The notes: generated from the letters alone by a model not told the origin. Shown: positions 51,701-60,389, counted from the first letter of the stretch. The stretch: 64,000 bases of DNA from Streptomyces cellulosae (GCF_000721105.1 NZ_JOEV01000001.1:248001-312000); one strand, 5' to 3'. Translations and numbers: made by a program.

Positions 51701-52464
51701 GGGGGAACTCCTTGCGGGAACGGGAGAATCCGGCCCGGCGGGAACCGGGGCCGGTGACGGGAGGGAAGGCGCTCCCCCCGCGGTGGCCCCCTGCGCGCCA
51801 TCACGTGCTCCAGTAGGTCCTCCCGCCCCCGCGCCGCCACCGCGAACGCGCCCGTCCCCCGCCCGTCCGGCAGCGTGGGCAAAGCCCCGGCCGGGTCGGC
51901 CACCAGCAGTGGCGGCCGTACCCGGGCCAGGCCGGCCACCGCGGCCCTGGCCAGGGTGCGCAGCGTCGCCCGCGCCGCCGTCATCCTGACGTCGGCCCGG
52001 TGCAGCAGCCAGGCCGTCACCAAGGCGGCCACGGTGTGCACGGTGGTCATCGCCGCCCCGGCGTGATGCCAGGCATGCCCGTCCCCGAAGGCGACGGGCA
52101 GGTGCCCGGCGTGCGTCGCACGCGGTCGCGGCGCCATCGAGGTGTCACCGTCCGCCCAGGACAGGACGACGTGCAGCACGCCCTGCACCGCCGGAGTGAA
52201 CCCGACCGTCGCACGGGACACGTAGCGGCGCCGGGCCAGCGGCCACACCGCCGCGAACTGCGCCCCGGCCAGCACGGCCATCAGGCGCCAGGGCACCGTG
52301 CCTTCGGCGACCGCGTGATGCCCGAAGGTCGCCAGCACGGTCCCGAGCACGGCGAACAGACCGGCCCGCGCACACGTTCCCGCGCGACTGCCCCGGCCCA
52401 CTCCGGCGCACACGTCACGCACGAAGCGTCCGGTCACATGATCAGGTGGCACGGCCGCCATCAT
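51631..52464 (-). CDS. His-rich integral membrane protein upstream of ycnI
   Basis: 277 residues if the frame is used to its stop, overlapping the YcnI gene by 70 bp; the last 60 or so residues look like run-on and the true end may be nearer. Four hydrophobic segments (GLFAVLGTVLATFGHHAVA, WRLMAVLAGAQFAAVWPL, VGFTPAVQGVLHVVLSW, TVHTVAALVTAWLLH) and several His (HAGHLPVAFGDGHAWHHAG) suggest a metal-linked membrane protein. I do not recognise a named family; companion of the copper gene by position. Confidence 0.6.
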   Translation of the reverse strand: MMAAVPPDHVTGRFVRDVCAGVGRGSRAGTCARAGLFAVLGTVLATFGHHAVAEGTVPWRLMAVLAGAQFAAVWPLARRRYVSRATVGFTPAVQGVLHVVLSWADGDTSMAPRPRATHAGHLPVAFGDGHAWHHAGAAMTTVHTVAALVTAWLLHRADVRMTAARATLRTLARAAVAGLARVRPPLLVADPAGALPTLPDGRGTGAFAVAARGREDLLEHVMARRGPPRGERLPSRHRPRFPPGRILPFPQGVPPCPSPPTCWSMAVAVSPSSRLPR

Positions 52465-52626
52465 TCCCTACCGGCCTGAACCCGTGAGCGGAACTCCGTA
52501 CGACTCCCAGCGGGTTCGGACAGCCGGCCCACGGAAACACCGGGGTCGGAGGGGAACGTCACGCCGTGAACGGGCGGTCCGAGTCGGCCCCCGCGTGCGC
52601 GGAACCCGCCCGGACCGGCAGAGGTT

Positions 52627-53058
52627 TCACCGTGACCTCGGGGCCCGCTTCGCCGGACGTGCGACCGCGCCGGACACCGCGCCATCGAGAAGGCGGCGGA
52701 AGGTGGGGCATTCCAGGTGGCTCGGCGCGGAGCAGGCCGCGGCGTGCCGCAGGGAGTCGCGCAGCGCGCCCAGTTCCCGGATGCTCCTGTCCAGTTCCTC
52801 CGCCTTGGCCGCGAGGACCTGCCGGTCGATACGGGGTGGCCCGTCCGGCACGAACATCTGCGCGATCTCGTCGAGCGAGAACCCGGCGGTGCGTCCCAGC
52901 GCGATCAGCGCCAGGCGCTCCAGTACGCCGGCATCGTACTGACGGCGCAGGCCCCGCCTGCCGTTCGAGGCGATCAGTCCTTTTTCCTCGTAGAACCGCA
53001 GCGTCGAGGCGGGGACCCCGGCGCGTTGCGCGACCTCGGCGATGTCCAGCTCTGTCAT
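52627..53058 (-). CDS. MerR-family transcriptional regulator
   Basis: 143 residues. Winged helix at the N-terminus (LDIAEVAQRAGVPASTLRFYEEKGLIASNGRRGLRRQYD), a dimerisation helix, and a C-terminal ACSAPSHLECPTFRRLL with two Cys. These do not form the four-Cys iron-sulfur cluster of SoxR. It is divergent from a methyltransferase across a strong dyad, so it likely regulates that gene and itself. Confidence 0.9.
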   Translation of the reverse strand: MTELDIAEVAQRAGVPASTLRFYEEKGLIASNGRRGLRRQYDAGVLERLALIALGRTAGFSLDEIAQMFVPDGPPRIDRQVLAAKAEELDRSIRELGALRDSLRHAAACSAPSHLECPTFRRLLDGAVSGAVARPAKRAPRSR

Positions 53059-53064
53059 CCTCTT

Positions 53065-53086
53065 GACCTCAAGTCGACTTGAAGTC
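53065..53086. promoter_or_regulatory. MerR-type dyad operator
   Basis: TCAAGTCGACTTGA at 53069-53082 is a perfect 14-bp palindrome, extended on both sides (GACC left, AGTC right). It is preceded by TTGACC, a -35-like box. MerR-family operators sit in such over-long promoter spacers; this one resembles SoxR boxes. Confidence 0.7.
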
Positions 53087-53144
53087 GCACGCTTTCACCT
53101 CGGGCCCGACGAAGGCAAGACGGAGCGCAGCAGAGGAGAAGACG

Positions 53145-54017
53145 ATGGATGTCCCGCGCAGGACCGACGACGAACAGGCCGCCCGCTGGAACGGGCCCGC
53201 CGGCCACGCCTGGGTGGAGGCGCAGGCACTGTTGGACGGGATACTCAGACCCTTCGAAGACGTCCTTCTCGAAGAGGTGTCCGTCGAACACGGAGGTCGG
53301 GTGCTCGACGTCGGCTGCGGTACCGGCAGCACCACGCTGGCCCTCGCACGACGGCTCGGGCCGGCGGGCCGCTGCGTCGGCGTCGACATCTCCGAACCGA
53401 TGATCACCGCCGCCCGGGCACGCGCCGAACGCGAGAGCACACCGGCGTCGTTCATCCGCGCCGACGCACAGGAGCACCTGTTCGAACCGGCCGCCTTCGA
53501 CGCGGTCGTCTCGCGCTTCGGCGTCATGTTCTTCAACGACTCCGTGCGGGCCTTCGCCAATCTGCGGCGTGCCGCGAAGGTCCGGGCCGGGCTCCGGTTC
53601 GTCACCTGGCGCGCGCCGGCCGAGAATCCGTTCATGACGACGGCCGAACGCGCCGCGGCGCCCTTCCTGCCGGACCTCCCGGCCCGCCGACCGGACGAGC
53701 CGGGCCAGTTCGCCTTCGCGGACCCGGACAGGATCCACCGCGTCCTGACGGAAAGCGGGTGGGCGGGAATCGACGTCCGGCCGATCGACGTGGCCTGCGC
53801 CCTGCCCGAAAGCGCGCTGGTCCCCTACGTCACCCGGTTCGGTCCGGTCGGCCTCCTCCTGGGCGAGGCGGACGAACGGACCCGCGCACGGATCGTCGAC
53901 ACAGTCCGCGCCGCTTTCGACCCCTATGTGCGGGGCACCGAAGTCCGCTTCACCGGGGCCTGTTGGATGGTCGGTGCCCGGGCCTCGTCCGGGCCGAAGG
54001 ACCCGGCCGGTGTCTGA
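53145..54017 (+). CDS. SAM-dependent class I methyltransferase
   Basis: 290 residues from the ATG with AGAGGAGA upstream. Motif I VLDVGCGTGSTTLALARRLGP near residue 52, motif II VGVDISEPM, FDAVVSRFGVMFFNDSVRAF near residue 115. UbiE/COQ5-like small-molecule methyltransferase; substrate unknown. Control by the divergent MerR protein is likely. Confidence 0.88.
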   Translation: MDVPRRTDDEQAARWNGPAGHAWVEAQALLDGILRPFEDVLLEEVSVEHGGRVLDVGCGTGSTTLALARRLGPAGRCVGVDISEPMITAARARAERESTPASFIRADAQEHLFEPAAFDAVVSRFGVMFFNDSVRAFANLRRAAKVRAGLRFVTWRAPAENPFMTTAERAAAPFLPDLPARRPDEPGQFAFADPDRIHRVLTESGWAGIDVRPIDVACALPESALVPYVTRFGPVGLLLGEADERTRARIVDTVRAAFDPYVRGTEVRFTGACWMVGARASSGPKDPAGV

Positions 54018-54026
54018 CCGGCTCGC

Positions 54027-54959
54027 TCAGTGCTGTGCGAACTGGACCTGGGTCGGCTGCACGACGTTCGGCCGTACGGCGATCCCGTCGACCGTGAGAC
54101 GTTCTCCGAAAATGTCGGTGACCCTGATCGCGCCGCCGCACCCGCCGCCGTCCTCGGATATGAAGTAGTTGTAGTCGGTACGCGCCAGCTGACGCCAGCC
54201 GCCGCCGGTACGGACCTCGAGCCGGGCCACCGGGTTGCGGTGACCTATGACCTGGATGCCGCACCAGTACCGGCTGGACCCGGTCTTGTAGCGGATCGAG
54301 AGCGTGCCGACGGAACTGGGGCTCGCCAGTTTCCAGGTGATCGGGATCTGCCCGCGGGAGGGGGCGGCCAGCTTGGCGAAGGCCTCCGCGCTGAGGTCGA
54401 TCTGCCCGGGTGCGCACTCCCCCGGGCATTCGTTGGTGATGCGGACCGTGATGGAGGCCCCGTCGGCTCCGCGGACGAGCACATACGCGCCGCACGCCTT
54501 GGACGACTCGTAGTCCGTGCTGTTCATCGCCCCCGTCATGACGTCGCCGCTCGGGTCGTACAGGCAGGCACCGCCGCCGTCCGCGTCGTAGAAGGTGGCG
54601 GTCCCCCGATAGGTGACTCCGGGCCGAATGCGTCCCGCCAACGGAGCGGCGCCGGACACCTTTTGCGATGTGGCCGGGGCCGAGGGCTTCTTCGACGAGG
54701 TCGCCGCACTGGGGGACGTCTTCGGCGAGGTGCGTGTGGTGGACGGCTTCGCCGAGGCGCGGGTCGGGCGCGGGGACGGGGACGGCGATCGAGTGGCTCC
54801 GGTGGATCCCGTGGCGGAGGGGGACTTCGCCCGGGTACCGGCGACCGGAGTCGCCTCGGCGTGTCTGCCGTCGTCCTTGTGATCGGGCAGGAGCACCAGG
54901 GTCAGGGAGACGACGACGAGCACCGCGGCCGCCGCCAGGAACAGCCACCGTCTGTGCAC
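54027..54959 (-). CDS. Expansin-like secreted protein (DPBB fold plus C-terminal beta-sandwich)
   Basis: About 310 residues from GTG at 54959, with GAGGAGG upstream. One N-terminal membrane segment (WLFLAAAAVLVVVSLTLVLL) is followed by a Ser/Thr/Pro/Lys-rich linker to about residue 110. Then comes a double-psi beta-barrel (TATFYDADGGGACLYDPSGD, MTGAMNSTDYESSKACGAYVLV, QIDLSAEAFAKLA) and a CBM63-like domain (SIRYKTGSSRYWCGIQVIGHRNPVARLEV). This matches bacterial expansins of the YoaJ/EXLX1 type, which loosen cell-wall polysaccharides without hydrolysis. Confidence 0.88.
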   Translation of the reverse strand: MHRRWLFLAAAAVLVVVSLTLVLLPDHKDDGRHAEATPVAGTRAKSPSATGSTGATRSPSPSPRPTRASAKPSTTRTSPKTSPSAATSSKKPSAPATSQKVSGAAPLAGRIRPGVTYRGTATFYDADGGGACLYDPSGDVMTGAMNSTDYESSKACGAYVLVRGADGASITVRITNECPGECAPGQIDLSAEAFAKLAAPSRGQIPITWKLASPSSVGTLSIRYKTGSSRYWCGIQVIGHRNPVARLEVRTGGGWRQLARTDYNYFISEDGGGCGGAIRVTDIFGERLTVDGIAVRPNVVQPTQVQFAQH

Positions 54960-55099
54960 CGGACCTCCTCGACGACCACCACCCGTTGCCGTGAGCCACA
55001 GGAAGCAGCGATCGTGCCAGACTCCGGGGGACGACGACAAGCCCGAGCTTATGCGACGGGCAGGTGCCGGTGCCGGTTCCGGCTCTCCGCAGCAGTCCA

Positions 55100-55455
55100 G
55101 CGGTCGGACCCCTATCGGTGTCACCACCGTCGTCGGCGGCTTCGCCGACCCGAATACCGTTCCCGTGCTCGTAGTCGCCTTCGTGCTCGACCTGCTGTCC
55201 CTCAGCGGCTTCGCGCCCTTCGCCGGCCTTCCTGCCCCGCCGTCATCGGCGGGCTGGCCATCGGCCTCCTCGGCCTCACCATCAACCCGGCCACGGCGAC
55301 CCGCGTCCAGCGCACCGTCAACGCCGGCCCCCGGCGAACACCGTCCACTCCTCGTTCAGCACCCTCGGCGTCATCTCCGGGCTCCTGGCTCGGCGCTGTC
55401 GGGATCGACCCTGGGGCCTGTGCGCTCCGCTGCGGCTCGGCACCGTCATGACCCT
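55100..55455 (+). pseudogene. Decayed MFS transporter fragment (C-terminal part)
   Basis: Fragments of an MFS efflux protein can be followed only by changing frame: VTTVVGGFADPNTVPVLVV, then AVIGGLAIGLLGLTINPATA with RVQRTVNAGP, then NTVHSSFSTLGVISG, then SWLGAVGID. At least three frameshifts and no usable start are present. The remaining gap (54960-55808, 849 bp) otherwise shows no gene; 55456-55790 holds nothing I recognise. Confidence 0.75.
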
Positions 55456-55796
55456 GAGGGGCCCGGCGACCGTGCTGCCCGACCCCGGCCGCCGCTGCGC
55501 GGTCACGGCGACTGCCAAGTCGCCCGCCACAGCACTGGTCGGCAGCGCGTCCGCCCAACAGACCCAGCGGATCTGAGCCGGCACAGCGAAGCGGCGACAG
55601 GTTGGGCCGTGACGGGTCAGGCTGCCGGGATCCGGCGGTCATCAGCAAGGCGGCGTCACGCAGCCGGACCGGCATCACGTCCACCCTGGCGGTCCAAGAC
55701 GGCCTGCCGTCGACGGCGTGAGAACGGGTCCCGCCGCTCCACCTCGGAGCCCCCGCCCCACACACCCACGCCCTTGCCCCCACCACTCACCCCACC

Positions 55797-55809
55797 TAGC
55801 CTGAGTTTG
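55797..55809 (+). promoter_or_regulatory. Leaderless promoter -10 box of the MFS gene
   Basis: TAGCCT at 55797-55802, six bases before the GTG start at 55809, with no Shine-Dalgarno. This is the usual geometry of leaderless actinobacterial mRNAs. Confidence 0.6.
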
Positions 55810-57008
55810 TGCCGCTAATAAACAAAGCCCGAACGCACAACGTCGTGCCGGGCAACACCCTCACCCGGCTCCGCGTCGTCCTCACCGTCTTCTTCGCCCT
55901 CGACGGCTTCGTCTTCGCCGGCTGGGTCGTCCGCATCCCCGCCATCAAGCAGCAGACCGGCGCCTCCGCCAGCACCCTCGGCCTCGCCCTCCTCGGCGTA
56001 TCCGCCGGCGCGGTCGTGACGATGATCCTCACCGGCCGGCTCTGCCGCCGCTACGGCAACCACCGCGTCACCGTCGTCTGCGCCGCTCTCCTCTCCCTCA
56101 GCGTGGCCCTGCCGCCCCTGACCCACTCGCCGCTCGCGCTGGGGGCCGTGCTCCTGGTCTTCGGCAGCGCGTACGGCGGACTGAACGTGGCGTTCAACAG
56201 CGCGGCCGTCGACCTGGTGAGGGCACTGCAACGGCCCATCATGCCGAGCTTTCACGCCGCGTTCAGCCTGGGCGGCATGATCGGCGCCGGGCTCGGCGGG
56301 CTGGTCGCCGGTCAGCTGTCCCCGGCCCGCCATCTGCTCGGCCTCACTCTCGTCGGGCTGCTCGTCACCGCTCTGGCAGGCCGTCCCCTGCTGCGCATCC
56401 AGCCCCCGGCCCCACCCGAGAGCACACCGCGGGAGGACGCCGCGCCCCGCCGCCTGGACACCCGCACGCGCGGGCTCGTCATCACCTTCGGACTGATCGC
56501 CCTGTGCACGGCCTACGGCGAGGGAGCCCTGGCCGACTGGAGCGCCCTGCACATCGAGCAGGACCTGGACGCCTCGGCGGGCGCCGCGGCAGTCGGCTAC
56601 TCCTGCTTCGCGCTCGCCATGACCATCGGCCGGCTCACGGGCACAAGGCTGCTCGAACGGCTGGGTCAGACCCGCACCTTGGTGTCCGGCGGCACGATCG
56701 CCGCGATCGGCATGCTCCTCGGCGCCCTCGCCCCCTCACTGTGGGCAGCGTTCCTCGGATTCGTGATCACCGGCCTCGGGCTCGCCAACCTCTTCCCCGT
56801 CGCCGTGGAACGCGCCGGCGCGCTGGCCGGCCCCGACGGAGTCGCCATCGCTTCCACCCTCGGCTACGGCGGCATGCTCCTGGGACCGCCCGCCATCGGG
56901 TTCATGGCGGACTGGTTCTCCCTTCCGGTCGCCCTGACCAGTGTCGCGGCGCTGGCCGCCACGGCAGCCGTCATCGGATTCGTCACGCGCACACGGCCGG
57001 CATCCTGA
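55809..57008 (+). CDS. MFS transporter (12 TM, YbjJ/FucP-like group)
   Basis: 399 residues, GTG start without a leader. Twelve hydrophobic segments in two sixes; the first loop reads GRLCRRYGNHRVTV, and LNVAFNSAAVDLVRALQRPIMPSFHAAFSLGGMIGAGLGG is characteristic of this MFS group. Substrate unknown. It follows the decayed MFS fragment but is from a different MFS group, so it is not its duplicate. Confidence 0.9.
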   Translation: MPLINKARTHNVVPGNTLTRLRVVLTVFFALDGFVFAGWVVRIPAIKQQTGASASTLGLALLGVSAGAVVTMILTGRLCRRYGNHRVTVVCAALLSLSVALPPLTHSPLALGAVLLVFGSAYGGLNVAFNSAAVDLVRALQRPIMPSFHAAFSLGGMIGAGLGGLVAGQLSPARHLLGLTLVGLLVTALAGRPLLRIQPPAPPESTPREDAAPRRLDTRTRGLVITFGLIALCTAYGEGALADWSALHIEQDLDASAGAAAVGYSCFALAMTIGRLTGTRLLERLGQTRTLVSGGTIAAIGMLLGALAPSLWAAFLGFVITGLGLANLFPVAVERAGALAGPDGVAIASTLGYGGMLLGPPAIGFMADWFSLPVALTSVAALAATAAVIGFVTRTRPAS

Positions 57009-57248
57009 TCCGGAGCAGCCTCTGCCGGCAGGTCCGATCGCCCGGTTCCTGACCGTGTCGGACGGGGCCCGGGCGACGCCGACCGTGCGGGAGCCGCTGA
57101 CCGGCCGGGCGACCCGCCGCGAGCGAGGTCGCGCCGGTGCCTTTCTCGCAACCTGGTGCCGTTGCCTGGGCCGAGCACCCCCGCGGCGGTGCGCAGGCCA
57201 CCGAAAAACCCTCCCTCAGAACGCATCCCATCCGGCACACTCACTCCC

Positions 57249-57983
57249 ATGGAGACTGCCGAGTTCGCAGCGATTCTCGACCGGGAGGGCCGACTGCTGG
57301 CCGCGGCCGCCGAGGAGGCGGGCACCGGCACCAAGGTGCCGACCTGCCCTCAGTGGCAGGTTGCGGACCTGGTGCGGCACACGGGGATGGTGCATCGCTG
57401 GGCGGCGGCGTTCGTCGCCGAGGGGCACACCTCGTACCGCCCGGACGCGGGGCTGCCCGATCTCGACGGCGCCGAACTGCTGGCCTGGTTCCGGGAAGGA
57501 CATCGGCAATTGGTCGAGACCCTGCGTTCCGCGCCGTCCGACGTCCAGTGCTGGCACTTCCTGCCCGCGCCCTCTCCGCTCGCGTTCTGGGCGCGGCGTC
57601 AGGCGCACGAGACGACGGTGCACCGGTTCGACGCGGAGTCGGCCAGGAGCGGCGCCCCGAGCGGGATCGCCGGCGCCTTCGCGGTGGACGGCATCGACGA
57701 GTTGCTGCTCGGCTTCCACGCCCGCGAGAAGAGCCGTGTACGCACGGAGAAGCCCCTGGTACTGCGGGTGCGGGCGACGGACACGGACGGCGCGGTGTGG
57801 ACCGTACGACTGTCCGAGAAGCCGCCGGCGGCCGAGCGGGGCGATGCGGGGGACGCCGACTGCGAAGTGGCCGGGCCCGCCGCGCAGTTGTATCTGTCGC
57901 TGTGGAACCGGCTGCCGTTCCCGGCGGTGACGGGGGACGTCTCGGTCGCCGGACTGTGGCGGGAGAAGTCCGCCGTGATCTGA
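57249..57983 (+). CDS. Maleylpyruvate isomerase-family, mycothiol-dependent (DinB-like) protein
   Basis: 244 residues from the ATG at 57249; CACACT seven bases upstream suggests a leaderless start. The N-terminal DinB-like helical bundle has metal-site His residues in VRHTGMVHRWAA (near residue 44) and ARRQAHETTVHRFDAE (near residue 121), then an SCP2-like C-terminal part. The group uses mycothiol for isomerisation or S-transfer. The specific reaction is unknown. Confidence 0.88.
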   Translation: METAEFAAILDREGRLLAAAAEEAGTGTKVPTCPQWQVADLVRHTGMVHRWAAAFVAEGHTSYRPDAGLPDLDGAELLAWFREGHRQLVETLRSAPSDVQCWHFLPAPSPLAFWARRQAHETTVHRFDAESARSGAPSGIAGAFAVDGIDELLLGFHAREKSRVRTEKPLVLRVRATDTDGAVWTVRLSEKPPAAERGDAGDADCEVAGPAAQLYLSLWNRLPFPAVTGDVSVAGLWREKSAVI

Positions 57984-57996
57984 GACCGGGTCCGGC

Positions 57997-58392
57997 TCAG
58001 TCCGAGGTCAGCGTTCGCGTCAGGACCGCGCGCTGCACCGGCAGTACGTCGCCGTGCAGCGTGCGCCCCTTCGCCGTGAGCGCCACCCGGACGCCCCGCC
58101 GGTCCTCGGCACACATGCCGCGCTCGACGAGTCCGTCCTTCTCCAACCGGGCGATCAGCCGCGACAGCGCGCTCTGGCTGAGGTGGACGCGTTCGGAGAT
58201 CTCCTGGACGCGGTACGAGCAGGTGCCGTCCGCGGAGCGTCCCTCCGACAGGACGTCCAGCACCTCGAAGTCACTGGCGCACAGGCCGTGTCGGTGCAGT
58301 GCTCGATCGAGTTCGCACTGGGTGCGCGCATGGAGCGCGAGGATCTCCCGCCACCGTTCCGCGAGCGCCTGCTCGGCCTTCTTCGCCGCCAT
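57997..58392 (-). CDS. MarR-family transcriptional regulator
   Basis: 131 residues from the ATG at 58392; TACGGT lies six bases upstream, so the gene seems leaderless. Winged helix: DFEVLDVLSE, YRVQEISERVHLSQSALSRLIARLEKDGLVERGMCAEDRRGVRVALTAKG. It is divergent from a DHA2 exporter and probably represses it until a small lipophilic ligand binds. Confidence 0.93.
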   Translation of the reverse strand: MAAKKAEQALAERWREILALHARTQCELDRALHRHGLCASDFEVLDVLSEGRSADGTCSYRVQEISERVHLSQSALSRLIARLEKDGLVERGMCAEDRRGVRVALTAKGRTLHGDVLPVQRAVLTRTLTSD

Positions 58393-58398
58393 GAGCGC

Positions 58399-58477
58399 AC
58401 CGTAGCAGAGACGAAGATTTGTTGCATCGGAATTAAATGCGTTTGCATTCGATGCATGCGCATGTAGTGTCTTCGCC
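58399..58477. promoter_or_regulatory. Divergent leaderless promoters with MarR-type palindromes
   Basis: TGCATTCGATGCA (58444-58456) is a perfect palindrome with a 3-bp centre, and TGCATCG (58423-58429) pairs with CGATGCA (58450-58456). The -10 boxes are TACGGT (minus, 58404-58399) and TAGTGT (plus, 58465-58470), each 6-7 bases from a start codon. The palindromes overlap the promoters. Confidence 0.7.
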
Positions 58478-59965
58478 ATGACCTCTCCGCTCACCGTCTC
58501 CGCGGCCCCGTCCCCAGCGGTTCGCTGGACGCCCCGCCTGTGGGGCACCCTGCTGGTGCTGTGCGCCGCGATGTTCCTGGACGCGCTGGACGTGTCGATG
58601 GTCGGCGTCGCCCTGCCGTCCATCGGCGCCGACCTCGGCCTGTCGACCTCGAGCCTGCAATGGATCGTCAGCGGCTACATCCTCGGCTACGGCGGCCTGT
58701 TGCTGCTCGGTGGCCGGGCCGCCGACCTGCTGGGCCGCCGTCAGGTCTTCCTGATCGCCCTGGGAGTCTTCGCGGTCGCCTCACTGCTCGGCGGGCTCGT
58801 CGACTCGGGTCCGCTGCTGATCGCCAGCCGCTTCATCAAGGGCCTGAGCGCGGCCTTCACCGCCCCCGCCGGCCTGTCGATCATCACCACGACCTTCCCT
58901 CAGGGCCCGCTGCGCAACCGCGCCCTGTCCATCTACACCACCTGCGCCGCCACCGGCTTCTCCATGGGCCTGGTGCTGTCCGGCCTGCTCACCGAGGCCA
59001 GTTGGCGGCTGACCATGCTGCTGCCCGCGCCCATCGCCCTGCTCGCGCTCGTCGCCGGACTCAAGCTGCTGCCGCACAGCACCCGCGAGAAGGACCACAA
59101 CGGCTACGACGTCCCGGGCGCCGTTCTCGGCACCGCTTCGATGCTGCTGCTGGTCTTCACCGTCGTACAGGCCCCTGAGGTCGGCTGGGCCTCGGCGCGC
59201 ACCCTGCTGTCCTTCCTCGCCGTCGCCGTCATGCTCACGGTGTTCGTGCTGGTCGAACGACGTTCTCCCGGCCCGCTGATCCGGCTCGGCGTCCTGCGGT
59301 CCGGCACACAGATCCGCGCCCAGCTCGGCGCGATGGCCTTCTTCGGGTCGTACGTCGGCTTCCAGTTCCTGGTCACCCTCTACATGCAGTCCCTGCTCGG
59401 CTGGTCGGCACTGCACACGGCCCTCGCCTTCCTGCCCGCGGGCGCGCTGGTGGCGCTGTCCTCGACGAAGGTCGGCTCGATCGTCGACCGCTACGGCACC
59501 CAGCGGCTGATCGCGGCCGGCTTCGCGCTGATGGTCGGCGGGTACGCGCTGTTCCTCCGGGTCGACCTCGACCCGGTCTACGCGGCCGTCATCCTGCCGT
59601 CGATGCTGCTCATCGGCGCCGCCTGCGCCCTGGTCTTCCCGTCGCTCAACATCCAGGCCACCAACGGCGTCGAGGACCACGAGCAGGGCATGGTCTCGGG
59701 GCTGCTGAACACCTCGGTCCAGGTCGGTGGCGCGATCTTCCTGGCCATCGTGACGGCGGTGGTGACCGCGGGCGCCCCCGAGAACGCCACCCCGCAGGCC
59801 GTCCTCGACAGCTACCGGCCCGGGCTGGTCGTGGTGACCGTGGTCGCCGCTGCCGGCCTCCTGATCACGCTCACCGGACTGCGGCCGACGCGTCGCGCGC
59901 AGTCGTCCGTCGTGGTCGCCAAGTCCACTGTGCAGGAGGCGGAGCGCGTGTCCGTACGCGACTAG
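58478..59965 (+). CDS. MFS drug exporter, DHA2 family (14 TM)
   Basis: 495 residues, ATG start seven bases after TAGTGT (leaderless). About 14 hydrophobic segments; motif A GGRAADLLGRRQVF, motif C-like region near residue 145 and the DALDVSMVGVALPSIGADLGLS start of TM1 are typical of EmrB/QacA-like proton antiporters. Control by the divergent MarR protein is likely. The gene ends in a 9-bp repeat that supplies four successive in-frame stop codons. Confidence 0.94.
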   Translation: MTSPLTVSAAPSPAVRWTPRLWGTLLVLCAAMFLDALDVSMVGVALPSIGADLGLSTSSLQWIVSGYILGYGGLLLLGGRAADLLGRRQVFLIALGVFAVASLLGGLVDSGPLLIASRFIKGLSAAFTAPAGLSIITTTFPQGPLRNRALSIYTTCAATGFSMGLVLSGLLTEASWRLTMLLPAPIALLALVAGLKLLPHSTREKDHNGYDVPGAVLGTASMLLLVFTVVQAPEVGWASARTLLSFLAVAVMLTVFVLVERRSPGPLIRLGVLRSGTQIRAQLGAMAFFGSYVGFQFLVTLYMQSLLGWSALHTALAFLPAGALVALSSTKVGSIVDRYGTQRLIAAGFALMVGGYALFLRVDLDPVYAAVILPSMLLIGAACALVFPSLNIQATNGVEDHEQGMVSGLLNTSVQVGGAIFLAIVTAVVTAGAPENATPQAVLDSYRPGLVVVTVVAAAGLLITLTGLRPTRRAQSSVVVAKSTVQEAERVSVRD

Positions 59966-59992
59966 CGCGACTAGCGCGACTAGCGCGACTAA
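59957..59992 (+). repeat. 9-bp tandem repeat carrying four in-frame stops
   Basis: Four copies of a GCGACTAGC-like unit place TAG at 59963, 59972 and 59981 and TAA at 59990, all in the exporter's frame. Confidence 0.85.
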
Positions 59993-60012
59993 GGGGGACG
60001 CCTCCGACATCG

Positions 60013-60048
60013 TGCGCCCGGCGGGGTCTGCTTGCCCCGCCGGGCGCA
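60013..60048 (+). terminator. Strong hairpin terminator after the DHA2 exporter
   Basis: Perfect 14-bp GC-rich stem (60013-60026 with 60035-60048) and an 8-base loop, 21 bp after the last tandem stop codon. No U tract. Confidence 0.8.
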
Positions 60049-60104
60049 TGGCTGTGAAGCGTCCGGGCTTGTCCCGCCGGGTGCACAGCTGTGAGGATTC
60101 CGGG

Positions 60105-60389
60105 ATGGAGACGTACGGGGGACGGCGCGGCCAGGCGGAGCGGGACGCCATGACCGTGGAGATCGGGTACGCGCTGTGCAGTGCGGTGTTCGCGGCGGCG
60201 GTCGTCCTCGGAGCCGTCGCCGGCCCGGCCCTGCTGTTCGAACTTCCGGACACTGCCGAGTGGTTGCTGCGGCTCACCGGGCTGGTCCTCGCACCGGTCG
60301 TCTTCCTCGCCCGTGTCGTGAGCGTCCTGGTCCGCTTCCGGCGGCGGCCTCAGCCCAGCCAGCCGGGCCGCACCAGCCCCGACTCGTAG
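60105..60389 (+). CDS. Small membrane protein (DUF6332-like)
   Basis: 94 residues from the ATG at 60105 with GAGGA eight bases upstream. A conserved-looking RRGQAERDAMTVEIGYALCS start is followed by two hydrophobic helices (residues 22-42 and 50-72) and a basic tail. This resembles the small Streptomyces DUF6332 proteins of unknown function. The 3' end overlaps the convergent response regulator by 40 bp. Confidence 0.65.
   Translation: METYGGRRGQAERDAMTVEIGYALCSAVFAAAVVLGAVAGPALLFELPDTAEWLLRLTGLVLAPVVFLARVVSVLVRFRRRPQPSQPGRTSPDS

Noticed and set aside
52465-52626. Possible small gene between the membrane protein and the MerR gene.
   Set aside because: No frame with family-like sequence or a ribosome site; likely promoter and terminator DNA only.
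54991-55818. An open frame of about 275 residues in the expansin-MFS gap.
   Set aside because: Only one short segment resembles an MFS protein and the rest is Arg/Pro/Ser-rich; other frames carry the continuing MFS segments, so it is a decayed gene.
57009-57248. Possible small gene between the MFS and mycothiol-type genes.
   Set aside because: The 240-bp gap has no frame with a plausible start, ribosome site and composition.
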